64,000 nucleotides of DNA from Flavobacterium sp. HTF (GCF_003105115.1 NZ_QETH01000020.1:1-64000); one strand, 5' to 3'; positions 36,635-45,766 are shown, numbered from the stretch's first letter. Program-made: numbers and translations. Notes: a model not told the origin generated them from the letters alone.

Positions 36635-37411
36635 TTATTTCAGATCTTTTTCGGTTAAAACAATATCATTTATAAATTGTCCTTTTTTATCCTGATAAAC
36701 GTATTTAATTGTTGTTATTCCGTAACGTTTGACTGATGCTAAAATACTTTTAAAATCACTGCTTCTCAAAATACTTTCTTTCATCAAAACTTTTGCTCCG
36801 TCTCCTTTTAGAATTTCTGAATATTGTTTTGGTACTTCAATTTTATAAACCAGTTCATTTTTGTTGCTAAGATCAATTTGTAAAACTTTCGTTCCGTCGT
36901 CATTTACAATTGGCATATTCTGATTCATTAACACCAGCATTTGCTGCATCTCACTACCGGAGTCAGACTCTGTGTTTTGTTTCTTATCTAAGGAATTGGT
37001 AGTATTTTTGGCTAGTAATTTATTTAATTCTTCTTTGTCAACTTTTAACTCAGCAAGAATTGTACTGTTATTCGCCAGAAAATATATTTCGAATGTGACA
37101 CCTTCATTTATTAATTCTACCGAAGCAGGATCTTTTTTCATTGTTTCACCAAGGAAGGCAGGAAACATATCTTTATAAATAGATTCGTTTGTTTTACTTT
37201 GCTCTAAATTAGTATCAATTCTTATTTCAATTTTATTATCCTGCAAAAATGCTTTAGCACTTGTGTGAGTAATAACTTCATCCTGCATTAATGAAGTAGA
37301 ATTATTATAAGAATTAACGTAATCCTGCATTTTTTGTTTGGTGTTTTTACAACTTACTAAAAACAATGCGATAGTAATTGCAAAAGAGATTTGGGTAATT
37401 TTTTTAATCAT
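36635..37411 (-). CDS. Hypothetical lipoprotein, paralog of the 37556 gene
   Basis: This 258-aa protein has lipobox FLVSC (Cys21) followed by KNTKQKMQDYVNSYNNS. Its N-terminal 120 residues align with the next gene upstream: both share NTKQK, A(K)xFL, KIEIRIxTxLEQ, INEGV/IEEGV, YFLANN and DKEEL. The C-terminal 130 residues (LVLMNQNMPIVNDDGTKVLQIDLSNKNELVYKIEVPKQYSEIL) are unique to this copy. No known domain is recognised. It likely arose by tandem duplication and later extension or truncation, and pairs with the membrane-anchored gene that follows. Confidence 0.72.
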   Translation of the reverse strand: MIKKITQISFAITIALFLVSCKNTKQKMQDYVNSYNNSTSLMQDEVITHTSAKAFLQDNKIEIRIDTNLEQSKTNESIYKDMFPAFLGETMKKDPASVELINEGVTFEIYFLANNSTILAELKVDKEELNKLLAKNTTNSLDKKQNTESDSGSEMQQMLVLMNQNMPIVNDDGTKVLQIDLSNKNELVYKIEVPKQYSEILKGDGAKVLMKESILRSSDFKSILASVKRYGITTIKYVYQDKKGQFINDIVLTEKDLK

Positions 37412-37500
37412 GTTTTTGGATTTATTAAGTATAATTTTACAACAAACATACTTGATTTGTTAGTGTAAATCAAAGTAATTATTTTCCTTAACAAAAAGAA

Positions 37501-37532
37501 AACAGCCTCTTTAATGTTTATAAGAGGCTGTT
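37501..37532 (-). terminator. Terminator between the paralogous lipoprotein genes
   Basis: AACAGCCTCTT/AAGAGGCTGTT, 11-bp perfect stem. A-rich before and T8 after on the plus strand, and T-rich on the minus strand, so it separates the upstream minus-strand gene (ending 37556) from the promoter of the next. Confidence 0.85.
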
Positions 37533-37555
37533 TTTTTTAATGCTGTCCTTTCAGA

Positions 37556-37999
37556 TTACAATTTTGCTGTTTCTTTATTTTGCTCAGAAGTATTAGTATT
37601 TTCTAAAATAGCCAGTTCTTCCTTATCAATAAACTGTTGGGCAAAAATGGTATTGTTATTCGCTAAAAAATAAACATCAAAAGCGACACCCTCTTCGATT
37701 AATACTTTGGAAATCTGATCTTTTTTAATCATCTCAGCTAATAAATCCGGAAATCTTTTACTCGCGGCCAGTTTGTTTGTTTCGTTTTGTTCTAAGTCAG
37801 TTAAAATTCGGATTTCGATTTTACTGGCTGCTAAAAATCCTTTTGCTGTAGTACCAGTAATGTTATCACCTTTGAATTGTTCGGCAGCAGCGTTGTAAAT
37901 GTTTACATGTTTCTGAATTTTTTGTTTCGTATTCTGACAGCTCACAAGTAAAAGCTGCATTACGATAATCAATAAAATTTTAGCGTAATTTTTTTTCAT
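37556..37999 (-). CDS. Hypothetical lipoprotein, short paralog
   Basis: 147 aa from the ATG at 37999 (MKKNYAKILLIIVMQLLLVSCQNTKQK), lipobox LLLVSC with the Cys at residue 21. It aligns with the first 120 residues of the neighbouring 258-aa lipoprotein and then stops in a polar tail (NTSEQNKETAKL). The upstream in-frame extension to 38047 is dropped because the signal peptide starts at 37999. Function unknown; the pair is a candidate tandem duplication. Confidence 0.72.
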   Translation of the reverse strand: MKKNYAKILLIIVMQLLLVSCQNTKQKIQKHVNIYNAAAEQFKGDNITGTTAKGFLAASKIEIRILTDLEQNETNKLAASKRFPDLLAEMIKKDQISKVLIEEGVAFDVYFLANNNTIFAQQFIDKEELAILENTNTSEQNKETAKL

Positions 38000-38205
38000 A
38001 GGTTTTGTTTTTTGGTTTAGGTTAATAGATTTTGTTACTTCAAACATAAACTATTTTCATGTCATTTCCTATACCTTATTATGGAATATTTCACCACTAA
38101 CCATTTGATTAAATGTTATTTAACCAAATAAAAAAAAGACACTTTTGAAAGAATTTTCATCCGCATTGATTTCAAAATGAAAGCGGATTATTAATTTTTT
38201 AGAAT

Positions 38206-38232
38206 AAAAAAAGACTCTTAAAATAAAGAGCC
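38206..38232 (-). terminator. Terminator after the GH88 gene
   Basis: On the minus strand GGCTCTT/AAGAGTC (one G-U pair) is followed by TTTTTTT, directly past the GH88 stop codon. Confidence 0.7.
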
Positions 38233-38247
38233 CTTTGTCGTAATTTA

Positions 38248-39438
38248 TTATTTTATTTTTTGAAGCCTCAAAAGCGCTTCCAGGTAATAATAATCTGCAT
38301 AATTTATGGAGCAATCTATTTCACTTCCAGCAGGTTTGTGTCCGGTGGCATGTAATAAAAATGCTGAATTTACATCGTGGCTCTGATAATGGTCTGAAAG
38401 TGAAACAATCATTTTTTTTGCTTTTGTCTGATATTCACTTTTTAAGGTTTTGTCTTTTGTATAAGAGCTCAATTCGATAAGAGCAGAAGAAACAATTGCT
38501 GCTGCAGACGCGTCTCTTGGAGCATTTGGAATATCCGGAGCACTAAAATCCCAATACGGAATAAAATCTTCAGTAGTTAATTTATCCAGGTAAACACGTG
38601 TTAGCTTATGGGCAAAATCTAAAAATTTTGGGTCTTTTGTTTCTCTGTAAACCATTGTAAAACCATAAATCGCCCAGGCCTGACCTCTCGCCCACATACT
38701 ATCGTCGCTGTAGCCTTGTGCTGTCATTCCTTTTATCTTTTTACCGGTTTCATAATCATATATCAGAACATGATAAGATGTATAATCAGGTCTGAAATGG
38801 TTATTCATTGTCGTTTCAGCATGTTTTACTGCAATATCATACAGCTTTTTATTTCCTCCGTTTTTAGAAGCCCAGAACAAAAGCTCCAGATTCATCATAT
38901 TGTCGATAATGGTATTATGTCCGCCATATTTATTATGGGGCCATGACTGGATTGTTCCGACTTTTGGATTAAAAAGTGTTGCCAGAGTATCTGCCGTTTT
39001 CAGGATTATATCTTTATATCCCTTGTTTTTCGTCAGGCGATAACCATTTCCGAAACTATTAAAAACCTGAAAGCCCAAATCATGGTCCGCCGCTTTTGTT
39101 ACAGATAACGGCGTTAGAAAACGACTAAATTTATCTGCTTCTTTCTCCCATTTTTTATCCCCGGTTGCTTCATACAAATACCATAATTCGCCCGGCCAGA
39201 AACCGCTTGTCCAGTCTTTATAATTTACGAATTTCCAATCTTTACTCCCATTCGGAACTGTTCTTGGAGAAGTTCCGTCATTTGGTATTACTTTTAATGT
39301 TTTTGTGGCTTGTTCGGCGCAATATTCGAGCTGTTTTTTTATATCGAATGATTTTGTATCGCTTTTTTTCTGTGAATAGATGATCGTTACAGAAAGTAAC
39401 AACGTAACAACTAAAAGTTTTTTTGGTTCGAAAGGCAT
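38248..39438 (-). CDS. GH88 unsaturated glucuronyl hydrolase
   Basis: A 396-aa alpha/alpha-barrel enzyme with a signal peptide (about 1-22, TIIYSQ). GH88 enzymes remove 4,5-unsaturated uronic acid from products of polysaccharide lyases (glycosaminoglycans, xanthan, ulvan). Motifs include YKDWTSGFWPGELWYLYEAT, the catalytic Asp regions AADHDLGFQVFNSFG and NTIIDNMMNLELLFWAS, and the ring GYSDDSMWARGQAWAIYGF with WARGQAW typical of the family. C-terminal SEIDCSINYADYYYLEALLRL closes the barrel. No lyase or SusC/D genes lie nearby, so its substrate is open. Confidence 0.92.
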   Translation of the reverse strand: MPFEPKKLLVVTLLLSVTIIYSQKKSDTKSFDIKKQLEYCAEQATKTLKVIPNDGTSPRTVPNGSKDWKFVNYKDWTSGFWPGELWYLYEATGDKKWEKEADKFSRFLTPLSVTKAADHDLGFQVFNSFGNGYRLTKNKGYKDIILKTADTLATLFNPKVGTIQSWPHNKYGGHNTIIDNMMNLELLFWASKNGGNKKLYDIAVKHAETTMNNHFRPDYTSYHVLIYDYETGKKIKGMTAQGYSDDSMWARGQAWAIYGFTMVYRETKDPKFLDFAHKLTRVYLDKLTTEDFIPYWDFSAPDIPNAPRDASAAAIVSSALIELSSYTKDKTLKSEYQTKAKKMIVSLSDHYQSHDVNSAFLLHATGHKPAGSEIDCSINYADYYYLEALLRLQKIK

Positions 39439-39550
39439 AGTGATAGTTTTTTGTAGGTTAAATTTATAAAAATTTAGTTTTAAATTTTATGGCATAAAAC
39501 TTTTAGTCCTTTCGATATACCAAATCTGTACTATTTTCTACCCGTTTTTT

Positions 39551-39558
39551 TATCTTTG
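39551..39558 (+). promoter_or_regulatory. -7 box of the DUF2809 gene
   Basis: TATCTTTG fits TAnnTTTG. Transcription from about 39565 leaves the TTG at 39582 as the first in-frame start, which decides that codon. Confidence 0.5.
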
Positions 39559-39581
39559 CTCATAATCACACTACATCAAAA

Positions 39582-39965
39582 TTGAAAAAATCAAGAATCT
39601 GCTATTCCTTATTATTTCTATTCGTAATTTGTCTTGGAATTCTCTCCAGAAAAACCTCAATCGTGCCTTTGTATTTTGGGGATTTATTATATGCCGTAAT
39701 GATGTATTTATTGGTGAGAATAATTTTCATTACTAAAAATGCATTGCAAATAACAGTCATCTCTCTGTTAATCTGCTATTCTATTGAATTTTTACAGCTC
39801 TATCAGGCCGAATGGATTATTTCTTTAAGAAAAACACTTTTCGGAAGATATGTTTTAGGACAGGGATTTTTGTACAGTGATCTTGTAGCTTACACTTTTG
39901 GAGTTGCAATTACTTTTATTATTGAAAAAATGGCTTTGAATTATCTCAATCAAAAGTCTGAGTAA
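39582..39965 (+). CDS. DUF2809 family membrane protein (TTG start)
   Basis: This 127-aa protein has four transmembrane helices (about 5-22, 32-50, 57-75, 100-118) and the DUF2809 motifs GILSRKTSIVPLYFGDLLYAVMMYLL and SIEFLQLYQAEWI with GQGFLYSDLVAYTFGV. The start is TTG: no ATG lies between the -7 box and this codon, and the protein begins MKKSRI in family style. Function unknown. Its 3' end overlaps the convergent ABC-transporter gene by 20 bp. Confidence 0.82.
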   Translation: MKKSRICYSLLFLFVICLGILSRKTSIVPLYFGDLLYAVMMYLLVRIIFITKNALQITVISLLICYSIEFLQLYQAEWIISLRKTLFGRYVLGQGFLYSDLVAYTFGVAITFIIEKMALNYLNQKSE

Positions 39966-41724
39966 TTTTATCAATATTCAAACTATTTGCCATTGCCATA
40001 AAAATTTCATAGTACGTTTTTTTATTATCGTACAATTCATCGTGCGTTCCTTTTTCGATAGATCTTCCTTTTTCTAATACAATAATATTTGAGGCATCAA
40101 TAATTTGGGAAATACTATGCGATATTATAATAACTGTTCTGTCTTTTTTGATTGCATCCAGAGATTTTTTTATCTGTTCTGTGGCAATAGCATCCAGACT
40201 TGCTGTAGGTTCGTCCAGGAAAATGATGGGTGGATTTTTTAGAAACAATCTTGCAATTGCAATTCGTTGCTGCTGCCCTCCGGAAAGCAAATGTGCATCA
40301 GAATCATAACCGTTTGGCAGCTGAATAACCTGTTCGTGAATATACGCCTGTCTGGCGGCTTCTATAACTTCGTCTTTTGATGCATCTGGTTTTCCATATA
40401 AAATATTGTCTGCAATTGTACCTTTGAATATGTGGTTTTTCTGCAGGGCCAAACCAATATTTTGCCTAAGAAAATCAGTATTATAATCGACTAAATCAAC
40501 TCCGTCTAAAAAAATATGACCCGCTGATGGCAGGTAAAATTTATCGAGTAAATTAATAACCGTACTTTTCCCGGCACCGCTTAATCCAACCAAAGCGGTT
40601 GTCTCGTTTGGTTTTACGGTAAAACTAACATCATAAAGAGCCTGGGTTCCGTTTGGATAAATAAAATCTACATTTTTAACTTCTATTAGTCCAGTTATTT
40701 TTTCGGGTATAAAATCTCCGGTCGTTTCCTTTTCCTGATCGGATTCCAAAATATCAAAAAATCCTTCCGAATAAATCAAGGCATCATTTACTTCATCATA
40801 AATGCGGTGTAATTGGCGTATTGGCGACGACACATTATTAAACAACATAATATGAAACATTATGGCACCAATAGTCATGGCATTATTCAAAACGAAATAG
40901 GCCGTTAATATTATAATAATAACCACTCCAATCTGCTCAACAAAACTTTTGACACTTTCGAAGATAAAACTGGTTTTCCTCGTTTCTAACTGGTTTTCGG
41001 TCATTTCGAACTGAATCTTTTGGTGACGTTCAGCTTCTGTGGGTTCGCGTACAAAAGATTTAATAACAGTTATCGATTCGATCAAACTTATAATCCCGTT
41101 ATTTTTTGTTTCGCGATAATTTCGCATTCTTCTCCTGAAACCGCTTAGTTTAGTGGCCTGCAATTGACTGATATAAAAATAAATGGGTATAATACACAAA
41201 CTGACCAAACCTACATAGACATTGGCATAAAACATTATGACCAAAGCCACAAAAGCATTGGCAAACAAGGGCAAAATATCAATAAAAAAGTTTTGAACCA
41301 GTCGCGTTAAACTGCTTATTCCTAAATCTATTCTGGTCTGCAGTTTTCCACTCTCATTTTCATCGGAGGTATAGAACTCCATTCTGTAGCTTAAAATCTT
41401 TTCAACTATTGTTTGGGAAATATCGCGTGTTATAAATATGCGAAGCTTTTCTCCGTAGAACTTTTGTCCAAATTGCACAACAGAATTAATTAACTCTTTA
41501 GAAAGTAATACAACGCTTATTATTCCCAATAAATGAAAACCTTTTGACAAAGGTTCGTGTGCAACCATTAAATTATTGATTGTATCAACGGTATACTTTA
41601 ATATCAGTGCATTTACCTGTGCTGCAAAAGAGCCTAAGAACGTCAGCAGTAAAGTTGCTATAACCATTTTTCGGTATGGCTTAACAAAAGGCATTATTTT
41701 TTTATACAAAACAGCTAACTGCAT
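39946..41724 (-). CDS. ABC exporter, fused permease and ATPase
   Basis: This 592-aa half-transporter has six transmembrane helices in the first 320 residues (type IV exporter fold) and a C-terminal nucleotide-binding domain with Walker A GLSGAGKST, Q-loop ALQKNHIF, signature LSGGQQQRI and Walker B IIFLDEPTAS followed by the switch His in IIISHS. It works as a homodimer or heterodimer in the inner membrane and exports lipids, peptides or drugs; MsbA-like or MdlB-like families look the same. No partner half-transporter is adjacent. Substrate not deducible. Confidence 0.9.
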   Translation of the reverse strand: MQLAVLYKKIMPFVKPYRKMVIATLLLTFLGSFAAQVNALILKYTVDTINNLMVAHEPLSKGFHLLGIISVVLLSKELINSVVQFGQKFYGEKLRIFITRDISQTIVEKILSYRMEFYTSDENESGKLQTRIDLGISSLTRLVQNFFIDILPLFANAFVALVIMFYANVYVGLVSLCIIPIYFYISQLQATKLSGFRRRMRNYRETKNNGIISLIESITVIKSFVREPTEAERHQKIQFEMTENQLETRKTSFIFESVKSFVEQIGVVIIIILTAYFVLNNAMTIGAIMFHIMLFNNVSSPIRQLHRIYDEVNDALIYSEGFFDILESDQEKETTGDFIPEKITGLIEVKNVDFIYPNGTQALYDVSFTVKPNETTALVGLSGAGKSTVINLLDKFYLPSAGHIFLDGVDLVDYNTDFLRQNIGLALQKNHIFKGTIADNILYGKPDASKDEVIEAARQAYIHEQVIQLPNGYDSDAHLLSGGQQQRIAIARLFLKNPPIIFLDEPTASLDAIATEQIKKSLDAIKKDRTVIIISHSISQIIDASNIIVLEKGRSIEKGTHDELYDNKKTYYEIFMAMANSLNIDKITQTFD

Positions 41725-41765
41725 TTATTTTTTATTTTAAGGCATTATATCAAATATAAGAATTC

Positions 41766-41773
41766 TAAATTTG
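41766..41773 (+). promoter_or_regulatory. -7 box of rdgB
   Basis: TAAATTTG matches TAnnTTTG, with a leader of about 35 nt to ATG 41815. Confidence 0.5.
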
Positions 41774-41814
41774 TGTTTGATAATTAGTCACATTTACCTA
41801 AATATACAAAATTT

Positions 41815-42393
41815 ATGAAACTTGTTTTTGCATCAAATAACAAAAATAAAATTGCCGAAATTCAAAGTATTCTAAACGGATCAATACAATTATTAAGTTT
41901 AAAAGAAATTGGCTGTCACGAAGACATTCCCGAAACAGCAGCTACTATTGAAGGCAATGCGATCCTTAAAGCAGATTATGTAACTCAGAATTATGGCTAT
42001 GATTGTTTTGCTGATGATACAGGATTAGAAGTTACGGCTTTAAACGGAGAACCGGGAGTTTATTCTGCCAGATATGCAGGGGAGCAAAAAAATGCAGATG
42101 ATAATATGAATAAACTTTTAGATGCCTTATCGGATAAATCAGATCGCAGTGCACAGTTCAAGACCGTTATTGCCTTAAACCTAAATGGTAAGCAGCATCT
42201 TTTTACCGGAATTGCAAAAGGAAATATTACATTAAATAAAACCGGAAACGGAGGTTTTGGATACGATCCCATCTTTCAGCCTGAAAATTATAAGGAAACT
42301 TTTGCGGAATTACCGTTAGAAATCAAAAATAAAATTGGCCATCGCGGAAAAGCAACCCAGCAACTTATTGATTTCCTGAACACCACAAAATAA
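41815..42393 (+). CDS. rdgB: Non-canonical purine NTP pyrophosphatase (RdgB/HAM1)
   Basis: This 192-aa cytosolic enzyme hydrolyses ITP, dITP and XTP to the monophosphate, keeping deaminated purines out of DNA. The family motifs are all present: N-terminal [14 protein letters not shown], the [15 protein letters not shown]-type segment ([14 protein letters not shown]), [24 protein letters not shown] with catalytic Asp, and the C-terminal GGFGYDPIF and HRGKATQQL. Length is standard. It is a single gene with its own -7 box. Confidence 0.95.
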   Translation: MKLVFASNNKNKIAEIQSILNGSIQLLSLKEIGCHEDIPETAATIEGNAILKADYVTQNYGYDCFADDTGLEVTALNGEPGVYSARYAGEQKNADDNMNKLLDALSDKSDRSAQFKTVIALNLNGKQHLFTGIAKGNITLNKTGNGGFGYDPIFQPENYKETFAELPLEIKNKIGHRGKATQQLIDFLNTTK

Positions 42394-42568
42394 TTGTTTA
42401 AAATACAACATTTTAAACCCGAAAAATTATATTTCCAGACGTATTTTTTTTCATTTTTCTTCCATTTCTTACCATAATGATTTTGAATCAAACATAACTT
42501 TTTGATAATCAAATCATAACAAATACATAATTCTTAAAATTGCATTAGTTTATCTGAATAATTAACAG

Positions 42569-42576
42569 TAATTTTG
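42569..42576 (+). promoter_or_regulatory. -7 box of the DEAD-box helicase gene
   Basis: TAATTTTG matches TAnnTTTG. It contains the TTG at 42574 that would otherwise be read as a start, so ATG 42598 is preferred. Confidence 0.6.
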
Positions 42577-42597
42577 CACCCTATTTTAAAAATACAT

Positions 42598-44505
42598 ATG
42601 AATAAATTTGAACAATTAGGATTGAATGAATCGTTACTGAAGGCGATTTTAGATCTAGGATTTGAGAATCCGTCAGAAGTACAGGAAAAAGCGATTCCCC
42701 TATTATTGGAAAAAGACACGGATATGGTTGCGTTGGCTCAGACAGGGACAGGGAAAACGGCAGCTTTCGGTTTTCCGCTAATTCAAAAAATTGATGCTGA
42801 CAACAGAAATACACAAGCATTAGTTTTATCGCCAACACGAGAACTTTGTTTACAGATTACCAACGAACTTAAAAACTACTCAAAATACGAGAAAGGTATT
42901 AATGTGGTAGCAGTTTACGGCGGGGCTAGTATTACAGAGCAAGCTAGGGACATTAAAAGAGGAGCACAAATTATTGTGGCAACTCCGGGGAGAATGCAGG
43001 ACATGATCAACAGAGGTTTGGTTAACATTAAAAATATAGATTACTGTATTCTTGATGAAGCTGATGAGATGTTGAACATGGGATTCTATGAAGACATCGT
43101 ATCTATTTTATCAGATACTCCAGATCAAAAAAGTACATGGTTGTTCTCTGCAACTATGCCACAAGAGGTTGCCAGAATTGCAAAACAATTTATGAGCGAT
43201 CCGGTAGAAATTACTGTTGGAACTAAAAATTCTGGTTCTGCAACAGTTTCTCACGAATTTTACTTAGTAAATGCTCGTGATCGTTACGAAGCTCTTAAAC
43301 GTTTGGCAGATGCTAATCCGGATATTTTCTCTGTGGTTTTCTGTCGTACAAAAAGAGATACTCAGGCAATTGCCGAAAAATTAATAGAAGACGGATATAG
43401 TGCTGCTGCTTTGCACGGAGATTTATCTCAGGCACAGCGTGATGGTGTTATGAAATCTTTCCGTGGAAGACAAATTCAGATGCTTGTTGCTACTGACGTT
43501 GCTGCACGTGGTATTGACGTTGATAATATTACTCACGTAGTAAACTACCAACTTCCTGACGAAATTGAAACATACAATCACCGTTCCGGACGTACTGGTA
43601 GAGCTGGAAAATTAGGAACTTCTATTGTAATTGTTACAAAAAGTGAGTTGCGTAAAATTTCTTCTATCGAAAGAATTATCAAACAAAAATTCGAAGAAAA
43701 AGCAATCCCATCCGGAATTGAAATCTGCGAAATTCAATTGTTACACTTAGCGACTAAAATTAAGGATACTGAAGTTGATCACGAAATTGACAACTATTTA
43801 CCAGCAATTAACAATGTTCTTGAAGGTTTATCTAAAGAAGAATTGATTAAGAAAATGGTATCTGTAGAATTTAACCGTTTTATTGCTTACTACAAAAAGA
43901 ACAGAGATATCTCTACTCAATCTGGAGAAAGACGCGAAAGAAGTGACTCTGAGCCAAGAGAATTCAATAATAACGGAGCAGTTCGTTATTTTGTAAACAT
44001 CGGTTCAAGAGATAACTTTGACTGGATGACTCTTAAAGATTACCTGAAAGAAACATTAGACTTAGGTCGTGATGACGTTTTCAAAGTAGATGTAAAAGAA
44101 GGTTTCTCTTTCTTTAACACTGATCCTGAGCACACTGATAAAGTAATGGAAGTATTAAACAACGTACAGTTAGAAGGACGTCGTATTAATGTTGAAATTT
44201 CTAAAAATGACGGCGGAGGAAGACGTGACCACAATAACCGTGGCGGCGGACGTAGTTCTGGCGGACCAAGAAGAGAAGGAAACTTTGCTCCAAGACGCGA
44301 AGGTTCTGGTGGTGGATTCAGAAGCGACAGAAACTCAGCTCCAAGAGAAGGTGGTTTCAGAAGCGACAGAAATTCATCTGCTCCAAAAAGAGAAGGTGGT
44401 TTTAGAAGTTCGGCTCCAAGAAGCGAAGGTGGTTCAGACAGAGCTCCTAGACGTTCTGAAAGCTTTGGTGATTCACCAAGACCAAGAAGACCAAGAAGAG
44501 ATTAA
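42598..44505 (+). CDS. DEAD-box ATP-dependent RNA helicase with DbpA-type and Arg/Gly-rich tail
   Basis: This 635-aa helicase starts MNKFEQLGLNESLLKAILDLGFENPSEVQEKAIP, the Q motif. It has motif I AQTGTGKT, Ia PTRELCLQ, DEAD box LDEADEM, SAT motif FSATMP, and C-terminal core motifs VVFCRTKRDTQAI, VATDVAARGID and HRSGRTGRAG. A DbpA RNA-binding domain sits at about 462-535 (RYFVNIGSRDNFDWMTLKDYL). The last 95 residues are an Arg/Gly/Ser-rich disordered tail with repeated GGFRSDRNSAP units. It is probably a DeaD/CsdA-type RNA chaperone in ribosome assembly or cold response. Start at ATG 42598 is fixed by the -7 box over the upstream TTG. Confidence 0.95.
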   Translation: MNKFEQLGLNESLLKAILDLGFENPSEVQEKAIPLLLEKDTDMVALAQTGTGKTAAFGFPLIQKIDADNRNTQALVLSPTRELCLQITNELKNYSKYEKGINVVAVYGGASITEQARDIKRGAQIIVATPGRMQDMINRGLVNIKNIDYCILDEADEMLNMGFYEDIVSILSDTPDQKSTWLFSATMPQEVARIAKQFMSDPVEITVGTKNSGSATVSHEFYLVNARDRYEALKRLADANPDIFSVVFCRTKRDTQAIAEKLIEDGYSAAALHGDLSQAQRDGVMKSFRGRQIQMLVATDVAARGIDVDNITHVVNYQLPDEIETYNHRSGRTGRAGKLGTSIVIVTKSELRKISSIERIIKQKFEEKAIPSGIEICEIQLLHLATKIKDTEVDHEIDNYLPAINNVLEGLSKEELIKKMVSVEFNRFIAYYKKNRDISTQSGERRERSDSEPREFNNNGAVRYFVNIGSRDNFDWMTLKDYLKETLDLGRDDVFKVDVKEGFSFFNTDPEHTDKVMEVLNNVQLEGRRINVEISKNDGGGRRDHNNRGGGRSSGGPRREGNFAPRREGSGGGFRSDRNSAPREGGFRSDRNSSAPKREGGFRSSAPRSEGGSDRAPRRSESFGDSPRPRRPRRD

Positions 44506-44526
44506 TTATTTAATATCTTAAAATAC

Positions 44527-44566
44527 AAAATCCCAAATTCCAGATATAATTGGAGTTTGGGATTTT
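44527..44566 (+). terminator. Terminator after the DEAD-box helicase gene
   Basis: AAAATCCCAAATTCCA/TGGAGTTTGGGATTTT, a 16-bp stem with one G-U pair and an 8-nt loop, followed by TTTT. Confidence 0.9.
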
Positions 44567-44756
44567 TTTTACATTAAGAATCTTACTCCTAAAATGAGTT
44601 TTGTAATCTAAAACAATGTAATTTAATCTTCCTCATCCCTTTTTATTTAAATACAAAAAGCAACACCGCCGGCTTTGTTAATTTTCTGATAATTATATTC
44701 GGATACTTCGAAATATTTAATCCCTATTTAGTACTTTTAGTGCTTTAAATCAGGAT

Positions 44757-45530
44757 ATGAAATATTTCGCAGTTTTCTTTTTTATGTTATTCTCTACAAT
44801 TGGCTTTGCACAAGACGTAGAGACAACAGTTCCACAAAGAGTTTCAGGTTACATTATCAATGACAACAGCAAACAACCTTTATCTGGCGTAAACGTTATT
44901 AATACAAATAAAGTACGGGGCGCAAGATCTGATGAAAAAGGATATTTTGAAATTGATGTTCAGGTAAATGATACATTACACTTTTCTATCTTAGGATTTC
45001 AATCCCTAAGAATCAGAGTAACAAATGACTGGATTAAAAATAAAGTAACCCGAATTCAGCTTACTGAAAAAGCAATTGCACTTGAAGAAGTTATCATTGC
45101 CCCTTTTAACCTGACAGGATACCTTGAAGTCGATTCTAAGTTAATTCCAACAAAAGAAAATTACCGTTACAGTATTTCCGGCCTTACACAAGGTTATGAA
45201 GCCGGAGAATATTCTCCAAACGCTTTTGGTAAAGTCCTGGGGTCTATTTTTAATCCTGCCGATGTGCTTTATGGTTTCTTTGGTAAAAACGGAAAAGAGC
45301 TGAGGAAATTAAAGGAAATGAAAAAAGATGATACGGTAAGAAACCTATTAGAATCTAAATACGATCGTGAAACCGTTGCCGTATTATTAGGGATTAGCAA
45401 AGATGAAATCCCGGAAATTATGCACCGTTGTAATTATTCGGATTCTTTTATCCAAACAGCAAACGATTTGCAGATTATGGACGCTATTAGCGCTTGTTAT
45501 GAACAATACAAAGTTTTAAAACGAAATTAA
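44757..45530 (+). CDS. CarboxypepD_reg-like domain protein
   Basis: This 257-aa secreted protein has a signal peptide (1-18, FAQ). A carboxypeptidase-regulatory-like beta-sandwich at about 27-115 (RVSGYIINDNSKQPLSGVNVINTNKVRGARSDEKGYFEIDVQ) resembles the N-terminal domain of SusC proteins and other outer-membrane receptors. The remainder (120-257) is an alpha-helical region (LRKLKEMKKDDTVRNLLESKY) of unknown fold. It is not fused to a barrel, so its role is open. The gene stands alone. Confidence 0.8.
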   Translation: MKYFAVFFFMLFSTIGFAQDVETTVPQRVSGYIINDNSKQPLSGVNVINTNKVRGARSDEKGYFEIDVQVNDTLHFSILGFQSLRIRVTNDWIKNKVTRIQLTEKAIALEEVIIAPFNLTGYLEVDSKLIPTKENYRYSISGLTQGYEAGEYSPNAFGKVLGSIFNPADVLYGFFGKNGKELRKLKEMKKDDTVRNLLESKYDRETVAVLLGISKDEIPEIMHRCNYSDSFIQTANDLQIMDAISACYEQYKVLKRN

Positions 45531-45546
45531 TACTATTATATAAATC

Positions 45547-45571
45547 AATCCTCAATTTATAATTGGGGATT
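45547..45571 (+). terminator. Terminator after the CarboxypepD_reg-like gene
   Basis: AATCCTCAATT/AATTGGGGATT with a short TAT loop (one T-G pair), followed by T8. Confidence 0.85.
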
Positions 45572-45655
45572 TTTTTTTGGAAATATAATTCCTGTAAATC
45601 AGAATATTACATAAATTTACTTATAAAAGAAAGAAATAACTAAATCCTATTTATC

Positions 45656-45766
45656 ATGTCAAAAGGTCAAGACGCAAAAAAAACAGCAAAAAAAGAACCT
45701 CTAAAAACTGCAAAGGAAAAGAAAGAGGAAAAAAGAGAGAAGAAAAATAGTCCAAAAAGAGACTAA
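45656..45766 (+). CDS. Lys/Glu-rich 36-aa small protein
   Basis: A short reading frame begins MSKGQDAKKTAKKEP and ends KKNSPKRD, with about half the residues Lys, Arg or Glu. It has a clean ATG and stop, lies between a terminator and an inverted repeat, and resembles small highly basic proteins annotated in other Flavobacterium genomes. It could bind nucleic acid or be a ribosome-linked peptide. There is no fold or motif to confirm it. Confidence 0.5.
   Translation: MSKGQDAKKTAKKEPLKTAKEKKEEKREKKNSPKRD

Noticed and set aside
44189-44521. A 110-codon frame in the +3 phase of the helicase tail
   Set aside because: It arises from the repetitive Arg/Gly coding DNA and shows repeated low-complexity Val/Glu/Gln sequence; a shadow of the real gene.
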